The position numbers and the translations under genes are program-made. A stretch of DNA of 17,108 bases. Source: an uncultured Bacilli bacterium (GTDB taxonomy: Bacteria > Bacillota_I > Bacilli_A > RF39 > UBA660). How positions within the stretch are numbered: position 1 is the stretch's first letter; every line of letters begins with the position of its first letter. The DNA lies in contig CAKOWF010000021.1 of NCBI GenBank assembly GCA_934122215.1, forward strand, positions 1-17,108. The letters are read 5' to 3'. A model generated the notes under the pieces. That model saw only the letters and a list, made by a program, of their open reading frames with translations. It was not told where the DNA came from and did not search any database. Shown here piece by piece: positions 1-6,784 of this stretch.

Positions 1-25
1 GGAGCGAAGCCTTATTTAATAAGGG

Positions 26-48
26 AAACGGTAAAAAATAAACGGTAA
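26..48 (+). repeat. Direct repeat AAACGGTAA, two copies
   Basis: AAACGGTAA occurs at 26-34 and again at 40-48, with starts 14 bp apart, just upstream of the tRNA 3' half. A perfect interrupted palindrome (CCTTATT, T, AATAAGG) lies next to it at 10-24. Short direct repeats beside a recombined tRNA end resemble the arm-type sites bound by tyrosine integrases, but that function is inference. The repeat itself is plain in the sequence. Confidence 0.5.
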
Positions 49-67
49 TTTAATTTAGGGCTTATTT

Positions 68-112
68 TTCATACCCGGTCGGTCGAGGGTTCGAATCCCC
101 CTCTCGCTACCA
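68..112 (+). tRNA. 3' half of elongator tRNA-Met (CAT); 5' half missing
   Basis: From 68 the sequence reads as canonical tRNA positions 32 to 76: anticodon loop TTCATAC (68-74), 3' anticodon strand CCGGT (75-79), variable loop (80-84), T arm with loop TTCGAAT (90-96), 3' acceptor strand TCTCGCT (102-108), discriminator A and an encoded CCA (110-112). The TTCATAC loop and the ...GCTACCA end match elongator tRNA-Met of Bacillota. The five bases before the loop (63-67, TATTT) cannot pair with CCGGT, and no D arm is visible. T-stem pair 50:64 is an A-C mismatch (86/100), which fits decay. The likely origin is the residue left when an element integrated at the anticodon loop. Bases 3-7 (AGCGA) could pair with 104-108, so a strongly divergent complete tRNA-like RNA is not fully excluded. 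Confidence 0.6.
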
Positions 113-121
113 TATGAAATT

Positions 122-150
122 AAACTAATTCAAATTGAATTAGTTTTTTT
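122..150 (+). terminator. Rho-independent terminator after the tRNA
   Basis: An 11-bp inverted repeat (AACTAATTCAA / TTGAATTAGTT, 123-145) runs directly into seven T residues (144-150). It lies 10 nt after the CCA end and is the expected terminator of the tRNA transcript. Confidence 0.8.
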
Positions 151-247
151 GTAGTAATTATTTAATAATATATTTTATTTATAAAATTTTATTTAGTTAA
201 AAATAATAGTGATATAACAAAATATGAATTAGTATTGATTAGAAGTT

Positions 248-544
248 TTAAACTTCTTTTTTTAATTCATTTATTTCTTGCTGCATGGCTTTAACCATTT
301 TTTCTAACATAATTATTGTTTCATTAAGATTAGGAGTATTATCTACGCCTTCCTTAGGTTCATTTCCCCTTTCTTGTTGAACTTGTTTATAAAATGCATT
401 AGTACATAATACTTGAGCAGCTAACATCAACCAATTTCCTAAAGCATTTTGTTCATTAGCAGTTGTATCATCTATTAATAAGTAACCAACCACTACAGCA
501 CTAAAAGAAAACAATTTAGGAGGAATATCTGGTATAAAACGCAT
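248..544 (-). CDS. Small membrane protein with C-terminal coiled coil (unknown)
   Basis: This is a 98-residue protein that I do not recognise as a named family. Two hydrophobic stretches (about residues 11-25 and 33-52) suggest membrane association. The segment from about residue 55 to 72 is polar and low in complexity, and residues 73-98 form a heptad-like amphipathic helix rich in Glu and Lys, probably a short coiled coil. The ATG is preceded by a strong AAGGAGGG ribosome binding site. The gene starts 18 nt after the uvrC stop on the same strand, so the two are almost certainly co-transcribed. No clear terminator is visible between its stop and the tRNA terminator; 151-247 is AT-rich filler. 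The protein looks intact. A role in repair is only a guess from its neighbour. Confidence 0.7.
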   Translation of the reverse strand: MRFIPDIPPKLFSFSAVVVGYLLIDDTTANEQNALGNWLMLAAQVLCTNAFYKQVQQERGNEPKEGVDNTPNLNETIIMLEKMVKAMQQEINELKKEV

Positions 545-562
545 AACATCCCTCCTTATATA

Positions 563-2329
563 TTATTTTATTTCATAGTTTTTTAAAAATTCATATAGAT
601 TAGTTGCTACTTTAATTGGTAATATTTCTTTTAATTCTTCTATACTTGCTTCTTTTAATTTATTAATAGTTTTATATTTTTTTAATAATTCTTTTTTTCT
701 AATACTACCAATACCTTCTACATTATCTAAAATACTTTCAATAGCCCCCTTGCTTCTTATTTGTTTATGATAACTAATAGTAAAATTATGTACTTCATCT
801 TGCATTCTTTCTAAATAATAGAATAGATTGCTTTTTTTATCTATTTTAACTTCTTCTATTGGGTCAAATGCCATTAATGCTTCAGTAGCATGTTTATCAT
901 TTTTCTTAAGTCCTATAACTGGTATATTCATGTTTAAACTGGATAATACTTCTCTAGCTATATGAATTTGTCCTATACCACCATCTACTATGATTAAATC
1001 TGGTCTTTTTAAATTATCCTTTAACACTCTAAAATATCTTCTATAAATTACTTCTTTCATCATAGCATATTCATCATTTGAATCAATACTTAGTTTAAAT
1101 TTACGATATTCATTTTTATTTGGTAATCCATTTGTAAACACAACCATACCTGATACATTAAATGTTCCAAACAAATGTGAGTTATCAAATAATTCTATTC
1201 GATCTAATTTTTCTAGTTTTAAAATATTTTTTAGGTCGTCATTAGCTAAAATTGTTCTTTCTTCATCCCTATTTATTAATTCTATTTCATTATTTAGTGT
1301 TATTTCAGCATTTTTATTGGCCATTTCTACTATTTTTTGTTTAACACCTTTTATCGGAACTATAACTTTAATATTAAAGAATTTTTCTAGTAATTCTATA
1401 TCTACTATATCTGGTACCAATATTTCTTTTGGTAATATATTTCTATTATAAAAGTTAGCAATATATCTAGTTAATTCCTCATTTATATCATCGATTAAAG
1501 GAATTATTTTAGAATGCCTTTCTAATATTTTACCACTTCTTATAAAGAACACTTGTATTGATAAATATCCTTTATTTACATAATATCCAAATACATCTCT
1601 ATCAACAGTGTCATTTATTTCTACTTTTTGTTTTACTAAAGTAATTTTAATATAATCTAACAAATCTTTTAATTCTTTTGCTTTTTCATAGTGCATTAAT
1701 TCACTTTCTTTTAACATTTCGTCTTCTATTTTTTTTATTATTAGTGAATCATCGCCTTTTAAAAATCTTATTATATCATTTTCCATATCTATTATTTTTT
1801 GCTTATCTACATTATGAGTACAATAACCTAAACATTCACCTATATGATAATATAAACAAGGTCTATCAGCATATGTTCTGCATTTTCTTAAAGGATACAT
1901 TCTATTTAGTAAATTTACCGTATTTCTAGCAGCAAACACATTTGGATATGGTCCATATAGTCTATTTTGATTTTTCTTTCTATTTAGGCTTCTTACTACT
2001 AATAATCTAGGAACTTCTTCTTTTGTTAATTCAATATATGGATAACTTTTATCATCTCTAAGCAATATGTTATATTTTGGATCATGTTCTTTTATTAAGT
2101 TCATTTCTAATATTAAAGATTCCGTTTCACTACCTACTACAACATATTCAAAGTCTACGATTTCGCTTACTAATTTGGCTGTTTTTCCTGTATGTTTTCC
2201 TCTAAAATAAGAAGATAATCTATTTTTTAGCTTTTTAGCTTTACCTACATATATTATTTCATTATTTTTATTTTTCATTAAATAACATCCTGGTTTATTA
2301 GGCACTAAAGATAATTTTTCTTTAATCAT
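563..2329 (-). CDS. uvrC: UvrABC excinuclease subunit C
   Basis: UvrC makes the dual incisions around a UvrB-bound lesion in nucleotide excision repair. Residue numbers below count from an upstream ATG at 2335, two residues earlier. The N-terminal GIY-YIG nuclease spans about 12-95 (PGCYLM, then IYVGKAKKL with Tyr29, Lys32 and Arg39). The four Fe-S cysteines follow (152, 160, 168, 172). A UVR segment for UvrB contact lies near 200-235. The RNase H-like nuclease carries the conserved FDNSH, IVDGG and YHKQIRSK segments, and a helix-hairpin-helix ends the protein. At 588 residues it is close to family length. I chose the ATG at 2329 because it lies 8 nt after the AAGGAGG site, while the ATG at 2335 is only 2 nt away. 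A terminator and a probable own promoter separate it from tuf. Confidence 0.96.
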   Translation of the reverse strand: MIKEKLSLVPNKPGCYLMKNKNNEIIYVGKAKKLKNRLSSYFRGKHTGKTAKLVSEIVDFEYVVVGSETESLILEMNLIKEHDPKYNILLRDDKSYPYIELTKEEVPRLLVVRSLNRKKNQNRLYGPYPNVFAARNTVNLLNRMYPLRKCRTYADRPCLYYHIGECLGYCTHNVDKQKIIDMENDIIRFLKGDDSLIIKKIEDEMLKESELMHYEKAKELKDLLDYIKITLVKQKVEINDTVDRDVFGYYVNKGYLSIQVFFIRSGKILERHSKIIPLIDDINEELTRYIANFYNRNILPKEILVPDIVDIELLEKFFNIKVIVPIKGVKQKIVEMANKNAEITLNNEIELINRDEERTILANDDLKNILKLEKLDRIELFDNSHLFGTFNVSGMVVFTNGLPNKNEYRKFKLSIDSNDEYAMMKEVIYRRYFRVLKDNLKRPDLIIVDGGIGQIHIAREVLSSLNMNIPVIGLKKNDKHATEALMAFDPIEEVKIDKKSNLFYYLERMQDEVHNFTISYHKQIRSKGAIESILDNVEGIGSIRKKELLKKYKTINKLKEASIEELKEILPIKVATNLYEFLKNYEIK

Positions 2330-2350
2330 GAGCATTACCTCCTTAGATAT

Positions 2351-2379
2351 ATTTTACATATTAAAACTTAAAAAAACAA
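2351..2379 (-). promoter_or_regulatory. Probable uvrC promoter (TTGTTT-N17-TAAAAT)
   Basis: On the - strand, TTGTTT (2374-2379) and TAAAAT (2351-2356) are separated by exactly 17 nt. The -35 lies in the 3' arm of the tuf terminator. The -35 match is modest (4 of 6). Position between a strong terminator and a strong ribosome binding site supports the call. Confidence 0.4.
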
Positions 2380-2395
2380 GTCCTAAGACTTGTTT
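2370..2395 (-). terminator. Rho-independent terminator after tuf
   Basis: On the - strand, a 9-bp stem (AAACAAGTC / GACTTGTTT) with a 4-nt loop is followed by a T-tract of seven (complement of 2370-2376). It starts 6 nt after the tuf stop and closes the str operon. Confidence 0.9.
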
Positions 2396-2401
2396 AGTTT
2401 A

Positions 2402-3586
2402 TTATTCAATAACTTCTGAAACTACACCAGAACCAACTGTTCTACCACCTTCACGGATTGAGAATTTAGTTCCGTTTTCAATTGCGATTGGAGCAATTAA
2501 TTCAACTGTCATTGAAACGTTATCTCCTGGCATAACCATATCTACACCTGTAGGTAATTCAATAACACCTGTAACATCTGTAGTTCTAAAATAGAATTGT
2601 GGACGATAGTTTGTGAAGAATGGAGTATGTCTTCCACCTTCTTCTTTACTTAATACATAAACTTCGCATTTGAATTTTTTATGTGGAGTAACACTACCTG
2701 GTTTAGCTAATACTTGACCACGTTCTACATCTTCACGAGCAATACCTCTTAATAATACACCAGCATTATCTCCTGATTCAGCATAGTCTAATTGTTTTCT
2801 AAACATTTCAATTCCTGTAACAACAGTTTTTTTAGTAGGTTTTAAACCAACGATTTCAACTTCATCATTAAGTTTTAATTGTCCTCTTTCAACACGTCCT
2901 GTAACAACAGTTCCACGTCCTGTAATTGTGAAAACGTCTTCAATAGGCATTAAGAATGGTTTATCAGTATCTCTAACTGGAGTTTCAATCCAATTATCTA
3001 CTGCATCCATTAAATCTAAGATTGCTTGTTCATATTTTGGATCTCCTTCAAGAGCTTTTAAAGCAGAACCTCTGATGATTGGAGTATTATCTCCGTCAAA
3101 ACCATATTCGTTTAATAATTCACGAACTTCCATTTCAACTAAGTCTAATAATTCTTCATCATCAACCATATCACATTTATTTAAGAATACAACCATACGA
3201 GGTACACCAACTTGACGTGATAATAAGATATGTTCACGAGTTTGTGCCATAGGTCCATCTGTAGCTGCAATAACTAAGATAGCACCATCCATTTGAGCTG
3301 CACCTGTAATCATGTTTTTAACATAGTCAGCATGTCCTGGACAGTCAACATGTGCATAGTGTCTTTTTTCAGTTTGATATTCTACGTGAGAAGTGTTGAT
3401 TGTGATACCACGATCTCTTTCTTCTGGAGCTTTATCGATATTTGCATAATCAACAAATTCAGCGAAACCTTTCTTTGATAATACATTTGTAATAGCCGCA
3501 GTTAAAGTAGTTTTACCGTGGTCTACGTGTCCAATAGTACCAATGTTAACATGTGGTTTTGAACGATCAAATTTTTCTTTTGCCAT
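2402..3586 (-). CDS. tuf: Elongation factor Tu
   Basis: EF-Tu is the GTPase that carries aminoacyl-tRNA to the ribosomal A site. The protein has 394 residues, the normal length, and is intact. The GTP-binding motifs are all present: GHVDHGKT (19-26), RGIT with the switch I Thr (59-62), DCPGH (81-85), NKCD (136-139) and SAL (174-176). The two beta-barrel domains follow, including the ITGRGTVVTGRVERG segment and the C-terminal GGRTVGSGVV motif. An AGGAGG site lies 8 nt before the ATG. It is the last gene of the rpsL-rpsG-fusA-tuf operon. A 71-bp gap from fusA holds a hairpin and a probable promoter, which would allow extra tuf transcription. Confidence 0.99.
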   Translation of the reverse strand: MAKEKFDRSKPHVNIGTIGHVDHGKTTLTAAITNVLSKKGFAEFVDYANIDKAPEERDRGITINTSHVEYQTEKRHYAHVDCPGHADYVKNMITGAAQMDGAILVIAATDGPMAQTREHILLSRQVGVPRMVVFLNKCDMVDDEELLDLVEMEVRELLNEYGFDGDNTPIIRGSALKALEGDPKYEQAILDLMDAVDNWIETPVRDTDKPFLMPIEDVFTITGRGTVVTGRVERGQLKLNDEVEIVGLKPTKKTVVTGIEMFRKQLDYAESGDNAGVLLRGIAREDVERGQVLAKPGSVTPHKKFKCEVYVLSKEEGGRHTPFFTNYRPQFYFRTTDVTGVIELPTGVDMVMPGDNVSMTVELIAPIAIENGTKFSIREGGRTVGSGVVSEVIE

Positions 3587-3618
3587 TTTAATTTCCTCCT
3601 TATTTATTTACAATTATT

Positions 3619-3647
3619 ATTTTATATTAACTAGGGAAAAATATCAA
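3619..3647 (-). promoter_or_regulatory. Probable internal tuf promoter (TTGATA-N17-TAAAAT)
   Basis: On the - strand, TTGATA (3642-3647) and TAAAAT (3619-3624) are separated by 17 nt. This sits between fusA and tuf and predicts a leader of about 25 nt before the tuf ATG. A separate tuf promoter would fit the high EF-Tu demand known in bacteria. Confidence 0.55.
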
Positions 3648-3661
3648 GTATTTTTTCCTAG
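3631..3661 (-). promoter_or_regulatory. Long hairpin at the fusA stop codon
   Basis: Positions 3631-3643 and 3649-3661 form a 13-bp near-perfect inverted repeat with a 5-nt centre. In the mRNA (- strand) one pair is A-C. The fusA stop codon lies in the hairpin and the putative tuf -35 box overlaps its centre. There is no following T-tract, so it is more likely an mRNA processing or stability element, or a partial attenuator, than a full terminator. Confidence 0.5.
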
Positions 3662-5730
3662 TTTCCACCATTTTTCTTAATAATTTCTTCAGCAATATTT
3701 CTTGGAACTTCTTCATAATGATCAAATACCATTGTGAATTGTCCTCTACCTTGAGTGTTTGAACGTAAGCTTGTTACATATCCAAACATTTCAGCAAGTG
3801 GTACCATTGCATCTATTGCTAATGCATTTCCTCTTGATTCTTGACCTAGAGGTCTACCACGACGAGATGTAATATCTCCCATAACGTTTCCTAGATATTC
3901 ATCTGGAACAACGATTTGAACTTTCATGATTGGTTCTAGTAAGATTGGTTTACATTTATTTTTAGCTTCTTTTAAAGCCATAGAAGCTGCTATTTTATAA
4001 GCCATTTCTGATGAATCGACATCATGGTAAGAACCATCAAATAATGTTGCTTTAACATCTATCATTGGGAATCCTGCAAGAACACCAGTTTTCATAGCAT
4101 CTTGTAATCCTTTATCAGTTACTGGAATGTATTCTCTTGGAACTACACCACCAACAACAGCATCAACGAATTCATATCCTTTATCTGGATTTGGTTCGAA
4201 TTTAATCCATACGTGACCATATTGTCCACGACCACCTGATTGTTTGATATATTTACCTTCACATTCAGCTGCTTGAGTTAATGTTTCACGATATGAAACT
4301 TGTGGTTGACCAACATTTGCTTCTACACCAAATTCTCTTCTCATTCTATCAACGATGATGTCTAGGTGAAGTTCACCCATACCAGCGATAATAGTTTGAC
4401 CTGTTTCATGGTTTGTACTAGCTCTAAAAGTTGGATCTTCTTCTGCTAGTTTTTGTAAAGCAATACCCATTTTGTCTTGGTCAGCTTTTGATTTTGGTTC
4501 AACAGTTAATTCAATAACTGGTTCTGGGAATTCCATTGATTCTAAGATACATTGTTTCTTTTCATCACATAGAGTATCTCCAGTAGTTGTATCTTTGAAT
4601 CCTACTGCTGCTGCTATATCACCTGTAAATACTTCTGATATTTCAGTTCTGTTGTTAGCATGCATTTGTAGAATACGTCCTAATCTTTCTTTTTTACCTT
4701 TAGTAGCATTCATAACATATGAACCACTTGTAATATGTCCTGAGTAAACTCTAAAGAATGTTAATCTACCAACAAATGGATCTGTCATAACCTTGAATGC
4801 TAAAGCACTAAATGGTTCTGAATCAGATGGATGTCTTACTACTTCATTTCCATCTAAATCTACACCTTTTATTGATTCAATATCTGTTGGTGCTGGTAAG
4901 TAATCAACAACAGCATCTATTAATAATTTTGTACCTTTGTTTCCTAATGCAGTTCCGCACATTACTGGGAAGAATTCTACATTTAAAACACCTTTTCTGA
5001 TTGCTGATTTAATTTCTTCTACAGTAAGTTCATTACCTTCAAGATATTTTTCCATTAAAGCATCGTCAAATGCTACTACTGTTTCAAGTAAGTCATTTCT
5101 TTTTTCTTCTACGATATCTTTTAATTCAGCAGGTATTTCGATTTCTGTTGGATTTTCTTCTTGAGCTCCATCATAATGGTATGCCTTCATTGTTACTAAA
5201 TCAACAATACCATCAAATTCATTTTCTGCACCAATTGGCCATTCAATAGGTTTAGCACATACTCCAAGTCTTTCATCTATTGATTTTAAAGACATTTCGA
5301 AGCTTGCTCCTAATTTATCCATTTTATTACAGAAAATAATACGAGGTACTTTAAATTCATCTGCTTGTCTCCATACTGTTTCAGTTTGTGGTTCAACTCC
5401 AGCATTTGAATCTAGAAGCGCTACTGCACCATCTAGTACACGAAGTGAACGAGAAACTTCTACAGTAAAGTCTACGTGGCCTGGAGTATCTATTATATTT
5501 AATCTATGACCTTTCCAGTAAGCTGTAGTGGCAGCAGAAGTAATTGTAATTCCTCTTTCTTGTTCTTGTTCCATCCAGTCCATTTGAGAAGCACCATCAT
5601 GTGTTTCTCCTATTTTATGGATTTTATGAGTATGGAATAAGATACGTTCTGTCATTGTAGTTTTACCCGCATCGATATGGGCCATTATCCCAAAGTTACG
5701 AGTGTTTTGTAAACTATATTCACGAGCCAT
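3658..5730 (-). CDS. fusA: Elongation factor G
   Basis: EF-G is the translocase GTPase that moves tRNAs and mRNA through the ribosome and helps recycle ribosomes. The 690-residue protein has the usual length. G-domain motifs are AHIDAGKT (17-24), ERGITI (58-63), DTPGH (81-85) and NKMD (135-138). Domain II follows, then domains III-V with the conserved GMGELHLD, GRGQYGHV and SRRGR segments. An AAAGGA site precedes the ATG, and the gene starts 18 nt after the rpsG stop, as expected for one mRNA. The stop codon is TAG and lies inside a hairpin shared with the tuf upstream region. No unusual residue stands out. Confidence 0.99.
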   Translation of the reverse strand: MAREYSLQNTRNFGIMAHIDAGKTTMTERILFHTHKIHKIGETHDGASQMDWMEQEQERGITITSAATTAYWKGHRLNIIDTPGHVDFTVEVSRSLRVLDGAVALLDSNAGVEPQTETVWRQADEFKVPRIIFCNKMDKLGASFEMSLKSIDERLGVCAKPIEWPIGAENEFDGIVDLVTMKAYHYDGAQEENPTEIEIPAELKDIVEEKRNDLLETVVAFDDALMEKYLEGNELTVEEIKSAIRKGVLNVEFFPVMCGTALGNKGTKLLIDAVVDYLPAPTDIESIKGVDLDGNEVVRHPSDSEPFSALAFKVMTDPFVGRLTFFRVYSGHITSGSYVMNATKGKKERLGRILQMHANNRTEISEVFTGDIAAAVGFKDTTTGDTLCDEKKQCILESMEFPEPVIELTVEPKSKADQDKMGIALQKLAEEDPTFRASTNHETGQTIIAGMGELHLDIIVDRMRREFGVEANVGQPQVSYRETLTQAAECEGKYIKQSGGRGQYGHVWIKFEPNPDKGYEFVDAVVGGVVPREYIPVTDKGLQDAMKTGVLAGFPMIDVKATLFDGSYHDVDSSEMAYKIAASMALKEAKNKCKPILLEPIMKVQIVVPDEYLGNVMGDITSRRGRPLGQESRGNALAIDAMVPLAEMFGYVTSLRSNTQGRGQFTMVFDHYEEVPRNIAEEIIKKNGGN

Positions 5731-5748
5731 AAATAATTCCTTTCTTTA

Positions 5749-6216
5749 TTACCATCTATAATGAGCAAATGCTTTATTAGCTTCTGCCATTTTATGTGTA
5801 TCTTCACGTTTTTTAACCGCTGCTCCTGTACCATTTGATGCATCAATTAATTCGTTTGCTAAGTTTTCAGACATTGAATGTCCTCCACGAGCACGTGAAG
5901 CATTAATTAACCATCTAAGTGATAGTGCTCTAGCACGATCTGGTTTTACTTCAACTGGTACTTGGTAGTTTGCACCACCAACACGTCTTGATTTTACTTC
6001 TAAAGCTGGTTTTAAATTTTCCATAGCTTTTGTAAATACATCAATTGCTTCTTCGCCAGTTTTTTCTTTTATCATGTCAAATGCATCATAAACGATTTTT
6101 TCAGCAGTTCCTTTTTTACCATCAATCATAACTTGATTAATTAATTTTGTAACTAATTTAGAGTTATATAATGCATCTGGTAAAACATCTCTTTTTACTG
6201 CACGTCTTTTACGCAT
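5749..6216 (-). CDS. rpsG: 30S ribosomal protein S7
   Basis: S7 binds the 3' major domain of 16S rRNA, nucleates head assembly of the 30S subunit and contacts E-site tRNA. The protein has 155 residues, the usual size. It shows the basic N-terminus, the LVTKLINQVMIDGKK segment, the VGGANYQVPVEV beta hairpin and a C-terminal FAHYRW. A strong AAAGGAGG site precedes the ATG. The gene lies 17 nt after rpsL and 18 nt before fusA. In E. coli, S7 represses its operon by binding the rpsL-rpsG junction; here that junction is too short for the same structure. Confidence 0.99.
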   Translation of the reverse strand: MRKRRAVKRDVLPDALYNSKLVTKLINQVMIDGKKGTAEKIVYDAFDMIKEKTGEEAIDVFTKAMENLKPALEVKSRRVGGANYQVPVEVKPDRARALSLRWLINASRARGGHSMSENLANELIDASNGTGAAVKKREDTHKMAEANKAFAHYRW

Positions 6217-6233
6217 AGTCTAATCCTCCTTTA

Positions 6234-6650
6234 TTATTTATTTTTTGGTTTTTTAGCGCCATATTTAGAACGTCCTTGACGTCTGTTTTCAACTCCAGCA
6301 GTATCTAGTGTACCACGAACAATGTGATATCTAACACCGATTAAGTCTTTAACACGTCCTCCACGAATTAATACAACACTATGTTCTTGTAAGTTATGTC
6401 CTTCTCCACCAATATAAGCAGTTACTTCATAACCATTACTTAAACGAACACGAGCATATTTTCTTAAAGCTGAGTTTGGTTTTTTTGGTGTCATTGTACC
6501 AACACGAGTACATACTCCACGTTTTTGTGGTGAATTTAACCCAGTAGTTTTTTTCTTTCTACTATTGTATCCAATTCCTAAAACTGGTGATTTACTCTTT
6601 CTAACCTTATCAGTTCTGTTTTTTCTAACTAATTGATTAATTGTAGGCAT
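6234..6650 (-). CDS. rpsL: 30S ribosomal protein S12, with Ile at the conserved streptomycin-site Pro
   Basis: S12 lies at the decoding centre and controls accuracy of tRNA selection. The 138-residue protein is clearly S12: MPTINQLVRK start, PQKRGVCTRV, TPKKPNSALRK (Lys56 equals E. coli Lys42) and HNLQEHSVVLIRGG. In the next loop the near-universal KDLPGVRYH reads KDLIGVRYH. The Pro that aligns with E. coli Pro90 is Ile104, codon ATC at 6339-6341 on the - strand. In E. coli, changes at this Pro are known to give streptomycin resistance or dependence, so altered drug response or accuracy is possible but inferred. The gene heads the str operon and has an AAGGAG site. Confidence 0.98.
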   Translation of the reverse strand: MPTINQLVRKNRTDKVRKSKSPVLGIGYNSRKKKTTGLNSPQKRGVCTRVGTMTPKKPNSALRKYARVRLSNGYEVTAYIGGEGHNLQEHSVVLIRGGRVKDLIGVRYHIVRGTLDTAGVENRRQGRSKYGAKKPKNK

Positions 6651-6669
6651 ATTAGTCTCCTTTCTTTAC

Positions 6670-6725
6670 ACACTTCCAGGTGTTTCATATTTTACTTAAT
6701 GAAAGATTTACCTCTCAGTAAATCT
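6670..6725 (-). promoter_or_regulatory. Structured rpsL leader (two hairpins)
   Basis: The roughly 90-nt leader between the promoter and rpsL can form an 8-bp hairpin (6704-6725, arms GATTTAC/GTAAATC plus one outer pair, 6-nt loop) and a smaller one (6670-6683, ACAC/GTGT). It could be a ribosomal-protein autoregulatory site, but I recognise no known leader class. Confidence 0.4.
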
Positions 6726-6743
6726 ATCGATTAAATCGTATTT

Positions 6744-6772
6744 AATATACCATTTAATTATATGATTGTCAA
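6744..6772 (-). promoter_or_regulatory. str operon promoter (TTGACA-N17-TATATT)
   Basis: On the - strand, a perfect -35 TTGACA (6767-6772) is 17 nt from TATATT (6744-6749). It gives a leader of about 90 nt before rpsL. The -35 starts 12 nt after the glycosyltransferase stop codon, with no terminator between them. Confidence 0.85.
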
Positions 6773-6784
6773 CTACTTTTTTGC

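Noticed and set aside
1..70. Group I intron inserted in the tRNA anticodon loop
   Set aside because: A group I intron should end in G at the splice site, but the bases before the loop are all T. No conserved core element is visible in the short stretch available.
1..112. 3' end of tmRNA
   Set aside because: The acceptor end TCTCGCTACCA lacks the conserved CTCCACCA form and the G-U pair expected of tmRNA, and no tag reading frame or pseudoknots are visible.
239..265. Terminator on the + strand (AGAAGTTT / AAACTTCT followed by T)
   Set aside because: The palindrome is made of the last Lys, Glu and Val codons of the 98-residue gene, and the tRNA transcript already ends at 150. On the gene's own strand no T-tract follows.
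1678..1929. Open frame antisense to uvrC
   Set aside because: No ribosome binding site; low-complexity Leu/Phe-rich translation typical of the reverse of an AT-rich gene.
2328..5164. Several open frames antisense to tuf and fusA
   Set aside because: They are shadows of highly conserved coding sequence and lack start signals.
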